The notes under the pieces were generated by a model. That model made no database searches. It saw only the letters and a program-made list of their open reading frames with translations, and was not told the origin of the DNA. 64,000 bases of DNA, from NCBI RefSeq assembly GCF_020531985.1, contig NZ_JAJAVQ010000005.1, positions 186,001 to 250,000 of the forward strand, read 5' to 3'. The position numbers and the translations under genes were made by a program. Positions 16,205 through 24,123 of this stretch are shown here, piece after piece. The number at the start of each line of letters is the position of its first letter. The first letter of the stretch is position 1. The DNA comes from Rheinheimera aquimaris (lineage in GTDB: Bacteria > Pseudomonadota > Gammaproteobacteria > Enterobacterales > Alteromonadaceae).

Positions 16205-17085
16205 GCTAGTGTCTCTTTGGTTGCTATATCGGTGATCTGAAATACCAGGCCGTTCGCATCTTCTGCTACCTTGCCTGAAAATAGGGTGCGGTTATTCAGC
16301 ATAAAACTCATGTCGCTGTGCAGCTCTATCGGTAAGATCTCGCCTTTCAGGCCCTGCTGCAGTTGCTGTAAGCTAACTTTCTTTCGTGCCATTTCTACCC
16401 TGCACTGCACCGGCACCTGTGGCCACGGCGACATATCAACAGCGCTGACGCTGACCGGGCTTTCTTCTGAAGCGGCACTGAAAAACGCCAGCGGTAGCCA
16501 GACAAACCAGCTGATGGCCTCAGCATCCAGCAACAGACGAACCTTCAGCGGCAGATACTGAAAGCGGGCGGGTTCCAGTTGCTGCTTGACCGCAGTAGCT
16601 GGCAGCGCCGATTGCTCTTTAAATAAAAAGTGCTGTATTGCCTGCAACTGCCGCTGCGCGATACGGCTGCAGATGCGCAGCTCAGAGGCACTAAGCTCAG
16701 GTTTCTCCTCCAGCGCCACCACTTTGCTGAGCTGGCCGCCAAGCGACAGGTCGGCCAGATGGTGCACACCGGTATAATCCAGCGCCATGTAACAGTAACT
16801 GTCGGTTGGTACCAGCACCGGACATTGCAGTAACAGACGGCCAGGCTCTGCCAGCCAGCTATCCAGGCCTGTGCCCTGACATAAACTCAGCTCTATACTG
16901 AATTCCACATCAGTCAACAGCCGGCTCAGTTCAGTCTCTACGGCCTGAGCCAGTTCAGGCAAATGCTGTTTAGCGGCCATGCTGGCCTGGCTAAAACGGC
17001 GCTGATCCAGCGTCAGCGCGAACGGCTGATAACGGCCAGCGGCATCGGCGGCGATAATAACGCCGGTTTTTTTGTGCTTATTCAT
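16201..17085 (-). CDS. fliM: Divergent lateral flagellar switch protein FliM
   Basis: 294 residues, shorter than the roughly 330 of enteric FliM. The C-terminal 80 residues are a SpoA domain like FliN (VPVQCRVEMARKKVSLQQLQQ, GEILPIEL). The central region (about 40-190) is only weakly FliM-like: the conserved GGxG loop that meets FliG reads SLGGQLSK. The N-terminus MNKHKKTGVIIAADAAG lacks the LSQxEIDALL peptide that binds CheY-P, so this motor is probably not directly reversed by chemotaxis signalling. Assignment rests on the SpoA domain and position just before fliN. Confidence 0.82.
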   Translation of the reverse strand: MNKHKKTGVIIAADAAGRYQPFALTLDQRRFSQASMAAKQHLPELAQAVETELSRLLTDVEFSIELSLCQGTGLDSWLAEPGRLLLQCPVLVPTDSYCYMALDYTGVHHLADLSLGGQLSKVVALEEKPELSASELRICSRIAQRQLQAIQHFLFKEQSALPATAVKQQLEPARFQYLPLKVRLLLDAEAISWFVWLPLAFFSAASEESPVSVSAVDMSPWPQVPVQCRVEMARKKVSLQQLQQGLKGEILPIELHSDMSFMLNNRTLFSGKVAEDANGLVFQITDIATKETLA

Positions 17086-17497
17086 CTGCTGTTACTTCTT
17101 GGTTTGCCCCGGCATCACGCGATACACGGTACGCTTTTTTGCTTAAACGCCGCAGTAAACGCAGCCGCTGTTCACGTTTGGTATCCAGCCAGCTGATGCC
17201 CAAAAACTCGAGCTTGTCGCTGACGGCACGGCGGTAAATCACTTCGGCTTTAATGCGGGTTTCACTGTCATACTCCACCACCAGCATATCCGGTACAGCT
17301 TTGCTAAGCGGCGCCAGCAAACCCGCACCACCGAGGCTGATATCTTTCACCACCGCCTGGCACAACTGCGAGCCAAACAGGCCCGGTTGCTTCAGTTTGA
17401 CGGCAATACCTTTGGTCTGAGTTTCGTGCGGCTGATTGGCGGTGCTGAAGTACCAGCGCAGATAACGTCTTGCAATATCGGGCTTAGTTGCTGGCAT
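17078..17497 (-). CDS. PilZ-domain protein in the lateral motor operon (possible c-di-GMP flagellar brake)
   Basis: 139 residues. Both PilZ signature elements are present: RxxxR at Arg10-Arg14 (RRYLR) and DxSxxG at Asp52-Gly57 (DISLGG), so it should bind cyclic di-GMP. A Lys/Arg-rich helix follows the domain. It is fused into the operon with 14-base overlap to motB upstream and 8-base overlap to fliM downstream, between stator and switch genes. By analogy with YcgR, it may act on the motor itself. YcgR has an additional N-terminal domain that is absent here, so the mode of action could differ. Confidence 0.8.
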   Translation of the reverse strand: MPATKPDIARRYLRWYFSTANQPHETQTKGIAVKLKQPGLFGSQLCQAVVKDISLGGAGLLAPLSKAVPDMLVVEYDSETRIKAEVIYRRAVSDKLEFLGISWLDTKREQRLRLLRRLSKKAYRVSRDAGANQEVTADE

Positions 17498-18488
17498 CGG
17501 TAACCTTCACTCCGCTTCGGCCAACCGGCTGGTTATAACTTGCCGCGGCGGCTGCCTGTTGCACAGCATTGTCTTTGCTGCCAGGAGAAAATAGCTGGTC
17601 GAGCTCAGCTTCGGCTGCCGAGGTCAGGATCAACAGCTCAATACGGCGGTTTTCGCTGCTGCCTTTATCTTCTTCATTCAAAGGCCGGTTTGCTGAAAAC
17701 GCCGCGACCTGCGCGACCCGCTCGACCGGCATGCCACCGGCGGCCAGCACCTGACGCGCCTGCAGTGCTCTGTCACCCGATAACTCCCAGTTACTGTACT
17801 GGCTGCCACTGAAAGCCGTGTTGTCGGTGTGGCCCGAGATAATCAGTTTGTTCTGCACCTTTTTAAATACCTGCCCCAGGCTTAACAGCAAGTCTTCAAA
17901 AAATGGCGTCATACGGATTTGCCCGCGAACAAACATCTGTTGCTGTTTACTGTCACGGATAATAACTCGCAGCCCGGACGGCACTATATCGACCTGAATG
18001 TGTTCCTGTGCCAGCTGCTGCGCGGCCAGTTGTTCAAACGCCTGTAACAGCAGGCTGAGCTGGGCCGGGGTATCAAACTGGCCGTCGATCAGCGAGTTAA
18101 GCTTGTCGCCCATGCCCGCCAGCGGTTTTTCGTCACCGGATGGCACCTGCAGGTATTCCGACATCCCCGGCAGCGGGTTGTCCGGTGGCAAGGCATTAGC
18201 AGAGTTTTTATCTACAATTGACGGTGTACCGCCCAAATCGACCGGAAACGGGCTGTTACCGGGTTTAAACGGGTCCGGGCTACCATCAAAAATAGAATGT
18301 GTGCGCATATAGTTAGCAATTTCAGCACGCTCTTTGACGTTAGATACTTCTAAAATCCACAGCACCATAAAAAATGCCATCATCGCCAGCGTAAAGTCGG
18401 CAAAGGCGACTTTCCAGGCGCCACCGGCCTTGGCTTTGGCAGCGCTGTGGCGCGCGCTGCGTTTAATGATTACGAGCGAGCTGTTCAT
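17484..18488 (-). CDS. motB: Lateral flagellar stator protein MotB (LafU)
   Basis: 334 residues with one membrane segment near residues 28-47. The plug-proximal motif AFADFTLAMMAFFMVLWIL contains the essential Asp that carries protons. The C-terminal OmpA-type domain (IISGHTDNTAF, LSGDRALQARQVLAAGG, NRRIELLIL) anchors the stator to peptidoglycan. With MotA directly upstream and LafS before it, this matches the lafS-lafT-lafU order of lateral systems, which are proton driven. Confidence 0.94.
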   Translation of the reverse strand: MNSSLVIIKRSARHSAAKAKAGGAWKVAFADFTLAMMAFFMVLWILEVSNVKERAEIANYMRTHSIFDGSPDPFKPGNSPFPVDLGGTPSIVDKNSANALPPDNPLPGMSEYLQVPSGDEKPLAGMGDKLNSLIDGQFDTPAQLSLLLQAFEQLAAQQLAQEHIQVDIVPSGLRVIIRDSKQQQMFVRGQIRMTPFFEDLLLSLGQVFKKVQNKLIISGHTDNTAFSGSQYSNWELSGDRALQARQVLAAGGMPVERVAQVAAFSANRPLNEEDKGSSENRRIELLILTSAAEAELDQLFSPGSKDNAVQQAAAAASYNQPVGRSGVKVTDASN

Positions 18489-19345
18489 CAGGCGGCCTTA
18501 TCGTTGATCCACTGCTCCATCGTGGTAAACGATGGTTTCTGCTCTTCATTGATCATGCGCCGGCCGGAATCGGTCGCCACAATCGCGACATGGCCTTTGG
18601 CATGCGCCACCAAAATAGCCCGCACACAATCGAGCAGCGCCAGTTGCTTTTTCACATATTGCTCCATCGCAGAGCTCAGCGGCGCCATCAGGCAATAACA
18701 GCCAAAAATACCGATAAAAGTCCCTACCAGTGCCGCTGCAACGTGGTAACCGATATTGCTCAGCGGGCCATCCAGATGCTGCATGGTAATGATAATGCCG
18801 CCAACAGCGGCCAGAATACCGAAGCCAGGCATGGCTTCTGCCACCGAGTACATCGCTGAGGATGGCTTTAGTTTTTGCTGCTCTATGGTATAAATTTCCT
18901 GCTCCAGCAGCGTATCGAAATCGTGGGCACTGAGTTTGCCCATACTCATCAGGCGCAGGTTATCGCAAACAAATACCACCAGTGCCTCGTTTTCCAGCAC
19001 CAGCGGATAAGCCAGAAATACCGAGCTGGTTTGCGGGTTTTCCACATGCTCATCCAGTTCACGCAGGCCTTTGGTTTTTGCCAGATCCAACAACGTGTAC
19101 ATCAACAGCAACAATTCGCGGTACAAAGCGCCGCTGTCTTTGTGCTTACCAAACTGTGACTTCACCTGAAACCACATTTCTTTCAGCACGTAATTGGAGT
19201 TACCAACAATCAGCGCGCCAAAGCCGGCGCCGAAGATGATCAGAAATTCTGCCGGCTGCCATAAAGTGGCCACGTTGCCGCCGGCAAACATAAAGCCGCC
19301 AACCACAGTACCCAGAACGATGATAAAACCTACTATTTTCTGCAT
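18488..19345 (-). CDS. motA: Lateral flagellar stator protein MotA (LafT)
   Basis: 285 residues with four membrane segments (about 1-22, 28-48, 165-190 and 198-220) and a large cytoplasmic loop that meets FliG. The N-terminus MQKIVGFIIVLGTVVGGFMFAGG and the MPGFGILAAVGGIIITMQH segment are characteristic of MotA. Its stop overlaps the motB start by one base, as expected for a fixed-ratio stator complex. Confidence 0.94.
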   Translation of the reverse strand: MQKIVGFIIVLGTVVGGFMFAGGNVATLWQPAEFLIIFGAGFGALIVGNSNYVLKEMWFQVKSQFGKHKDSGALYRELLLLMYTLLDLAKTKGLRELDEHVENPQTSSVFLAYPLVLENEALVVFVCDNLRLMSMGKLSAHDFDTLLEQEIYTIEQQKLKPSSAMYSVAEAMPGFGILAAVGGIIITMQHLDGPLSNIGYHVAAALVGTFIGIFGCYCLMAPLSSAMEQYVKKQLALLDCVRAILVAHAKGHVAIVATDSGRRMINEEQKPSFTTMEQWINDKAA

Positions 19346-19364
19346 TGCTTTGCTTCCTGTACCT

Positions 19365-20084
19365 TTACCACTGCGCCAGCTTTTTGCTGAGCATCTCCAC
19401 TGATTGTTTATGCAGCTGACATACCCGCGATTCTGTTAACTGCAGCACCAGTGCAATTTCCTTCATATTCAGCTCATGGGCGTAATACAGCTGCAGCAAT
19501 AACTTGTTGCGCTCCGGTAATGACGACATGGCTTTTTTCAGCGATAACTTAAGCTCCAGCTGGTTTAAATTGGTGCTGCCAAGCTGGGCATCAGCCTGTT
19601 GCTCCAGCAATAAGTCCAGGCTTTCCATCGCTTCAGCCTGACCAACGTACTGCAACTCCAGCAAGGTGGCGCCATCTATACCCATGGCTTCGCACAACTC
19701 ATCATCGGTTGGTATGCGCCCGAGCTGACGCGTCAGCTCGCGGCTTTTATCTCGTAGCTGGTGTGATTGCTGGCGCAACTGCCGTGGCCGCCAGTCGATG
19801 CGGCGAAACTCATCCAGCATGGCACCGCGTACCCGTTTAAACGCATAAGATTCAAATTGCTCATCCACATCGCGGCCATAGCGGCGTAAGGCGCTTAGCA
19901 GCCCCATCAGACCTATCTGCTGTAAATCGTCTTTATCAACCATGCTGCCAACCAGGCTGCGTAAATGGCCGGCGGCACGTTTAACGATGTAGCTGTAACG
20001 GTTTAACAACACGCTTTCCTGTGCCGGGCTGAAACTGAAGTTGCCCGTTTGCTCCGGCTCAGGCCATTGAGTGGTTGCCAGCAT
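19365..20084 (-). CDS. fliA: Lateral flagellar sigma-28 factor (LafS, FliA family)
   Basis: 239 residues with the regions of sigma-28: region 2 (NRYSYIVKRAAGHLRSLVG, DLQQIGLMGLLSALRRY, YAFKRVRGAMLDEFR) and region 4 with a helix-turn-helix (LNMKEIALVLQLTESRVCQLHKQ). It should direct transcription of late lateral genes, and FlgM encoded at 37396 is its likely anti-sigma factor. Two matching promoters are seen at 25025 and 37336. It lies in the sigma-54 operon, so the cascade runs LafK, then LafS, then filament genes. Confidence 0.94.
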   Translation of the reverse strand: MLATTQWPEPEQTGNFSFSPAQESVLLNRYSYIVKRAAGHLRSLVGSMVDKDDLQQIGLMGLLSALRRYGRDVDEQFESYAFKRVRGAMLDEFRRIDWRPRQLRQQSHQLRDKSRELTRQLGRIPTDDELCEAMGIDGATLLELQYVGQAEAMESLDLLLEQQADAQLGSTNLNQLELKLSLKKAMSSLPERNKLLLQLYYAHELNMKEIALVLQLTESRVCQLHKQSVEMLSKKLAQW

Positions 20085-20093
20085 AAATTGGCC

Positions 20094-20522
20094 TTACTGA
20101 ATAAACACGTTGGTTACCAGCACCTGTTCAATCTGGTAACTAAACGCATTCTGGTTCAGGGTTTGGTTAAATTTATCCAGCAGCTGTGTCTGAATTGCCG
20201 GAATGTCTTTAAAGCCGGTTTTCACATCGGCGTGGCTGATATTGCTAAAGTGCTCTACCAGTGCATTGCGCAGCAGCGGTGACGCATCCGGCAGTGCTGC
20301 CATCACATCAGCACTGTGGCTGGTAAGTGTCAGCTCCAGTACCAGATACCGTGAATGCTGCGCCGAATCGACACTGATCACAAAGCGTTCCAGCGGATAA
20401 AACAGCGGTTTATTCTGCACTACGCTGCTTTTACTTTGCTGTGCATCCAGCCAGAAGTAAGCGGCACCGCCGCCGGCAGCCAGCAGCAACACGGCTGCAA
20501 TCACTAACACTAATGCTTTCAT
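20094..20522 (-). CDS. fliL: Lateral flagellar basal-body protein FliL (LafF)
   Basis: 142 residues with one N-terminal membrane anchor (residues 3-25) followed by a periplasmic domain. The segments FYPLERFVISVDSAQHSRYLVLELTL and the C-terminal FSYQIEQVLVTNVFIQ agree with FliL. FliL rings surround stators and help them engage, which matters most for swarming on surfaces. It is nine bases upstream of lafS. Confidence 0.88.
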   Translation of the reverse strand: MKALVLVIAAVLLLAAGGGAAYFWLDAQQSKSSVVQNKPLFYPLERFVISVDSAQHSRYLVLELTLTSHSADVMAALPDASPLLRNALVEHFSNISHADVKTGFKDIPAIQTQLLDKFNQTLNQNAFSYQIEQVLVTNVFIQ

Positions 20523-20536
20523 CTGTTACTGCTCTC

Positions 20537-21736
20537 CTATACCAGCCGGTTCAGCCAGTTTGTCGCGTTTTCGCCAGGCGCTGCTGCAGACTCTGCCGCA
20601 TCATCTGGTACCTCATTAAAATGTGCTGCAACAATCTGTTGCTGCGCGCTGTTATGCTGACCAGATTGCTGCTGTGATTGCTGGCGCACGTCGATATTCA
20701 GCATTTGCTCATTACCCAGCCGTTGTGCCAGTTGCTGGCGCAGCTGGTCCAGGTTTTGCTGCATCGCTTCACGTAACTGTGTATTGGCGGCATACAGCTG
20801 CACACTGGTACGCTCACCATCCAGACTGACGCTGAGCTCAATGACGCCAAGCTGAGGCGGGTCAAGCCGGATTTGCGCACGCTGAATTTGTTGGCCCAGC
20901 TGCAAGTTAATTTTGTCAGCCAGCAGATGCACCAGCTTCTGGCTCCACTGACTGTTATGCGCACTGCTGCTCTGGCCTGGTAGTTCAGCTTTCCAGCTAA
21001 ACATTGTGTCACTGCTGTTTGTAACGCCATTGGTGGTGACAGCGCCGACCGGTGTGGTATCGCTGGCCTGGCGTGAAGACAGCGCCTGGCGAATAAATTG
21101 CTGCAATGTGGCAGCAGCGTTTACGCTCTGTTGCGCTGGCTGTTGCGGCAGCTCAATGCTGTCGCCATCTGCTAAAGGTAATACCGGCAGAACGGTGGCC
21201 GAAGTGGCGGGCACAGGCTCCAGGCGCGACGCAGTGTTAATGGCTACCGAAGGCGATAGTACTGAACCAGGCGTTGGCGCAGTATTAGCTGCAGCAACTG
21301 TTGGCAGTAAGATACTGGCGGCTGTTGCAAGCTGAACAATACTGCCAGTTTGCGTCGCCTTGTTCTCCAGCGTATCGGCATGCTCTGCCGCGGTAGCAGT
21401 AGGGGTATATTGCTGGCTAATCAGCGACCATGATGCCAGCGTAACCGCAGGCTCTGTCAGCGGTGACGGCAGGTTGTTGTCTGCCGGCAGCGGCATGACC
21501 AGTTGCGGCAGCTCGGCTAACGCGCTGCTATCGGTTGCCGGCTCTGGCGGCACAGTGTCGTCGTCAGATATATCTGCCTCGCCCGGCTGCAGATTTTCCG
21601 CGCTTTGTTGCGCCAGCTGTGCCAGCAGCTGCTGATAAGGTAGTGCTGTTACACCGTCATCAGCCAGATTAGTGCCGACGACGGTTTCCGCCGTATCGGC
21701 GGTCTGATTTGCCAGCTGACGCAGTACAGGTATCAT
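20537..21736 (-). CDS. fliK: Lateral flagellar hook-length control protein FliK (LafE)
   Basis: 399 residues, mostly low-complexity Ala/Gln/Thr-rich sequence as expected for the exported ruler portion. The last 150 residues hold the conserved FliK C-terminal domain: LQLGQQIQRAQIRLDPPQLGVIELSVSLDGERTSVQLYA, which switches FlhB specificity when the hook is complete. It overlaps fliT by four bases. Confidence 0.9.
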   Translation of the reverse strand: MIPVLRQLANQTADTAETVVGTNLADDGVTALPYQQLLAQLAQQSAENLQPGEADISDDDTVPPEPATDSSALAELPQLVMPLPADNNLPSPLTEPAVTLASWSLISQQYTPTATAAEHADTLENKATQTGSIVQLATAASILLPTVAAANTAPTPGSVLSPSVAINTASRLEPVPATSATVLPVLPLADGDSIELPQQPAQQSVNAAATLQQFIRQALSSRQASDTTPVGAVTTNGVTNSSDTMFSWKAELPGQSSSAHNSQWSQKLVHLLADKINLQLGQQIQRAQIRLDPPQLGVIELSVSLDGERTSVQLYAANTQLREAMQQNLDQLRQQLAQRLGNEQMLNIDVRQQSQQQSGQHNSAQQQIVAAHFNEVPDDAAESAAAPGENATNWLNRLV

Positions 21737-22059
21737 GGTGTCTTCCCTTCTGTTGTTTGCTGGTAGGCCACCACGCCTGGTCGGTTTTTATTAAACTGTG
21801 CCATCTGCAGCTCGGTACGCTGCAGTTCGTGCTTTGCCAGTTGCAACACATGCTGATAATTCTGCTGCAGCGCACTCAGCTGAGCACTGAATTGGGCTTT
21901 AGCACCGGCCTGCGTTATACGCTGTACCAGCGCCAGCAGCTGACGATCCATCGCCCGCAGACGTTGCCAGTCATGTGCACGCGCAGCCAGCAACAACTCA
22001 TGCTGTAACTGCGTAAGCGCTCTGGCGATATCAGTACTGTTTAAATGGCTCAGCGACAC
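21733..22059 (-). CDS. FliT-like flagellar chaperone (LafD position)
   Basis: 108 residues, all-helical, Gln/Leu-rich, with no recognisable catalytic motif. Its place at the head of the operon before fliK corresponds to LafD, the FliT-like chaperone of lateral systems; sequence alone would not identify it. Translation probably starts at GTG 22059, because CCGAGG lies six bases upstream; the TTG at 22065 would abut that ribosome-binding site. A sigma-54 promoter lies about 40 bases further upstream. Confidence 0.6.
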   Translation of the reverse strand: MSLSHLNSTDIARALTQLQHELLLAARAHDWQRLRAMDRQLLALVQRITQAGAKAQFSAQLSALQQNYQHVLQLAKHELQRTELQMAQFNKNRPGVVAYQQTTEGKTP

Positions 22060-22096
22060 ACACAACCTCGGGAAAACGGCTTATCCGAACTGAGAT

Positions 22097-22112
22097 AGCA
22101 ACTGTCAGGCCA
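22097..22112 (-). promoter_or_regulatory. Sigma-54 promoter for fliT-fliK-fliL-lafSTU-pilZ-fliMNPQR-flhBA
   Basis: On the minus strand the sequence is TGGCCTGACAGTTGCT, matching the -24/-12 consensus TGGCACG-N4-TTGCW with the invariant GG and GC ten bases apart. Predicted initiation is near 22086, giving a leader of about 27 bases to the GTG of the first gene. Confidence 0.75.
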
Positions 22113-22162
22113 TATTTTATCTTACTGATTTACATAGAAATAAAAGCAAGAAAGCCATCAAA

Positions 22163-22194
22163 GCGGAAGCGTTACTTCCGCCTGACGGAAGTAA
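22163..22194. promoter_or_regulatory. Candidate LafK enhancer: GCGGAAG-N5-CTTCCGC palindrome plus extra half-site
   Basis: A perfect 7-5-7 inverted repeat at 22163-22181, followed four bases later by CGGAAG at 22186-22191. Its centre is about 86 bases upstream of the predicted sigma-54 start. The same palindrome with a third half-site occurs at 36601 upstream of the flgB sigma-54 promoter. Binding by LafK is inference. Confidence 0.6.
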
Positions 22195-22250
22195 GGACAC
22201 AACGGCATTGCCGCAACCCGGGGTAAAATAACAACAGCTGGTGCAGAGTG

Positions 22251-22276
22251 AAAAAAACCGCTGCCAGAGCAGCGGT
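22251..22276 (-). terminator. Rho-independent terminator after fliS
   Basis: On the minus strand ACCGCTGC-tctg-GCAGCGGT forms a perfect 8-bp stem with a four-base loop, followed by seven Ts. It ends the fliC/fliD-fliS unit about 50 bases after the fliS stop. A second inverted repeat (GTTACAT/ATGTAAC at about 22282-22304) lies just before it. Confidence 0.9.
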
Positions 22277-22329
22277 GAAAGGTTACATCAGGTACACATG
22301 TAACAGTGGAAGAAAAGGTACTGCTAAAC

Positions 22330-22722
22330 TCAAGCGGCGTTTTGCGCCAGCCCCTGCCAGCCTTCCTGCAGATTGGTCATAATAACGCGCACTGTATCAA
22401 GCTGGCTTAAATCGTTTTTCAGGCTGGCCGCTAACACCGCCTGGCCGCAGTGCTGGTAAAGCCGCTGCATATTGGCAGCCACTTCGCCGCCGTTTTGCTG
22501 ATCCAGCGAGGCTTCCAGCCCACCGAGGATCTTTAGCATCCGCTCAGTGCCGGCCGCCTTTTTATCAAAGCGTTTGGCCTGAATATGGCCCTCTACGCGG
22601 GCCAGCTCATCGAGAAAACCATCGAATAACATCAGCACCAGCTTATGAATATCGGCTCCGGCGGCTTTACCTTCAACCGAGGTGTTCTGGTAGGCCTGAT
22701 AGCCATTGGCAAAATCTAACAT
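22330..22722 (-). CDS. fliS: Lateral flagellin chaperone FliS (LafC)
   Basis: 130 residues, all-helical. The N-terminus NGYQAYQNTSVEGKAAGADIHKLVLMLFDGFLDELARVEGHI is the classic FliS signature. FliS binds the C-terminus of unpolymerised flagellin in the cytoplasm and delivers it to FlhA. It follows fliD by 16 bases and ends at a strong terminator. Confidence 0.94.
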   Translation of the reverse strand: MLDFANGYQAYQNTSVEGKAAGADIHKLVLMLFDGFLDELARVEGHIQAKRFDKKAAGTERMLKILGGLEASLDQQNGGEVAANMQRLYQHCGQAVLAASLKNDLSQLDTVRVIMTNLQEGWQGLAQNAA

Positions 22723-22738
22723 AGGTGTGTCCTGCTAA

Positions 22739-24034
22739 TTAAAATTGTCCCATCGAGCTTTCCAGCTGCGCTATCGTTACTTGCATCTGCGTAAACTGAC
22801 TCAGGTAACGCTTATAGGTTAACTCCATGGAATAATCGTGCCGCTTTTGCTTTTCGGTGATTAAATCCAGGCTGGCCTGAATGGTTTTTTGTTTGTCACC
22901 GAGCAAACCAAAGCTTTTACTGTACGGCTCTATTGTGGTTTCAAGTTTCGCCAGCATGCCATTGTCGCCACTTAACATGGTTTCAAGCTTGGCCGGATCT
23001 TTCTGCAGCGCAGCGTCAAACCGTTCGGTATCAATATTCAGTTTACCGTTACGGTCGAACTCAATGCCGACACTGTACAGGGTGCTGCCTTCAAAGGTGC
23101 CCTGAAAAATGGCACGAAACTGGTTTTGTACACTGCGCGCCATGCTGTCGTTTTTCAGGTTAGTGTCTTTGCTGATGCTGCCGACAATGTTGTTATAACC
23201 ATCAATAAAACTTTGCAGGTTTTTCTTTATCGCCTCATCATCCTGGCCTACTTTGACCGATACCGGGCTGTCACCTGCAGTTTGCGCTTTTAATAAGTCC
23301 AGCGTCACACCTTCAATCACATCGGTCAGCGTATTACTGCTGCTGGTCACACTGATAGCGGTGTCGCTACCCAGCCGTACTATGGCGTCTTGCGCGGCTT
23401 TTAACTCTTTTTGCCCGGCCAGTGCTGCCGTGATATCGGCACCTGCTGGGTCGGCTCCGGGCGTGAAGCTCAGGTTCAACTGATTGGCGGCGCCGCTTTC
23501 ATCGCTGGAAATGACCAGAAAGGTCTCTGTACCGCTACGTACCAGTGTGGCGCTAACGCCGTCGTTGTCGGCATGGTTGTTAATTGCAGCGGCAAGATCG
23601 CTGAGTTTGGCATTCGCCGGCAAACCGGCTAAATCGACAGAAAAGCTGCTGCCAGCCAGGTCAATACTCAATTCACCATCTGTCGCCAGTGTTGCTGTCG
23701 GGTCAAATGACAGCGCCAGCTGATGGTTTTGCGCCAGCTGTTCAACAAAAATTTCGTAGTTACCGGCCACGGCATTGCCGCCGGCTTTAATACTCAGCGT
23801 CGATTCGCTGCTACTGGTCGCGGTATTGGCCAGTATGCTTTTATCGGCGCTGCGAAAATCTTTAATCTGGGTAAGGAAACCGCTTAATGACGTTTGCAGT
23901 TTTTTAATTGCATCTAACTGGGCGGTAAATTGTTTGGATCTACCTGCCAATAGCTGATCTTTGCTGGCGCGCTCAATTTGGGTGTACTGACTGGCCAGAT
24001 ATTGCGGATCTATGCTTAAAAATGACGATGCCAT
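22739..24034 (-). CDS. fliD: Lateral flagellar filament cap protein FliD (LafB)
   Basis: 431 residues. Helical N- and C-terminal regions (IDPQYLASQYTQIERASKDQLLAGR; LDLITEKQKRHDYSMELTYKRYLSQFTQMQVTIAQLESSMGQF) flank beta-rich central domains, including the flagellin-hook-like AAINNHADNDGVSATLVRSG segment. FliD caps the filament tip and promotes folding of flagellin subunits. It lies downstream of fliC and just before fliS, the usual order. Confidence 0.95.
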   Translation of the reverse strand: MASSFLSIDPQYLASQYTQIERASKDQLLAGRSKQFTAQLDAIKKLQTSLSGFLTQIKDFRSADKSILANTATSSSESTLSIKAGGNAVAGNYEIFVEQLAQNHQLALSFDPTATLATDGELSIDLAGSSFSVDLAGLPANAKLSDLAAAINNHADNDGVSATLVRSGTETFLVISSDESGAANQLNLSFTPGADPAGADITAALAGQKELKAAQDAIVRLGSDTAISVTSSSNTLTDVIEGVTLDLLKAQTAGDSPVSVKVGQDDEAIKKNLQSFIDGYNNIVGSISKDTNLKNDSMARSVQNQFRAIFQGTFEGSTLYSVGIEFDRNGKLNIDTERFDAALQKDPAKLETMLSGDNGMLAKLETTIEPYSKSFGLLGDKQKTIQASLDLITEKQKRHDYSMELTYKRYLSQFTQMQVTIAQLESSMGQF

Positions 24035-24087
24035 AACCTATACCCTGATAGAAACTAAGAAGAAACACCCTGCCAGCGCAACGCTGA

Positions 24088-24114
24088 CAGAGTGTCAGAC
24101 AGAGCAACACTCTG
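24088..24114 (-). terminator. Weak hairpin between fliC and fliD (possible attenuator)
   Basis: CAGAGTGT and ACACTCTG form an 8-bp stem with an 11-base loop just after the flagellin stop. No T-tract follows, so it may only reduce read-through into fliD or protect the abundant flagellin mRNA from decay. Confidence 0.4.
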
Positions 24115-24123
24115 CCGTTTAAC

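Noticed and set aside
24088-24114. Strong terminator between flagellin and fliD
   Set aside because: The 8-bp stem has no T-tract, so it is listed only as a weak hairpin; fliD has no clear promoter of its own and probably relies on read-through.
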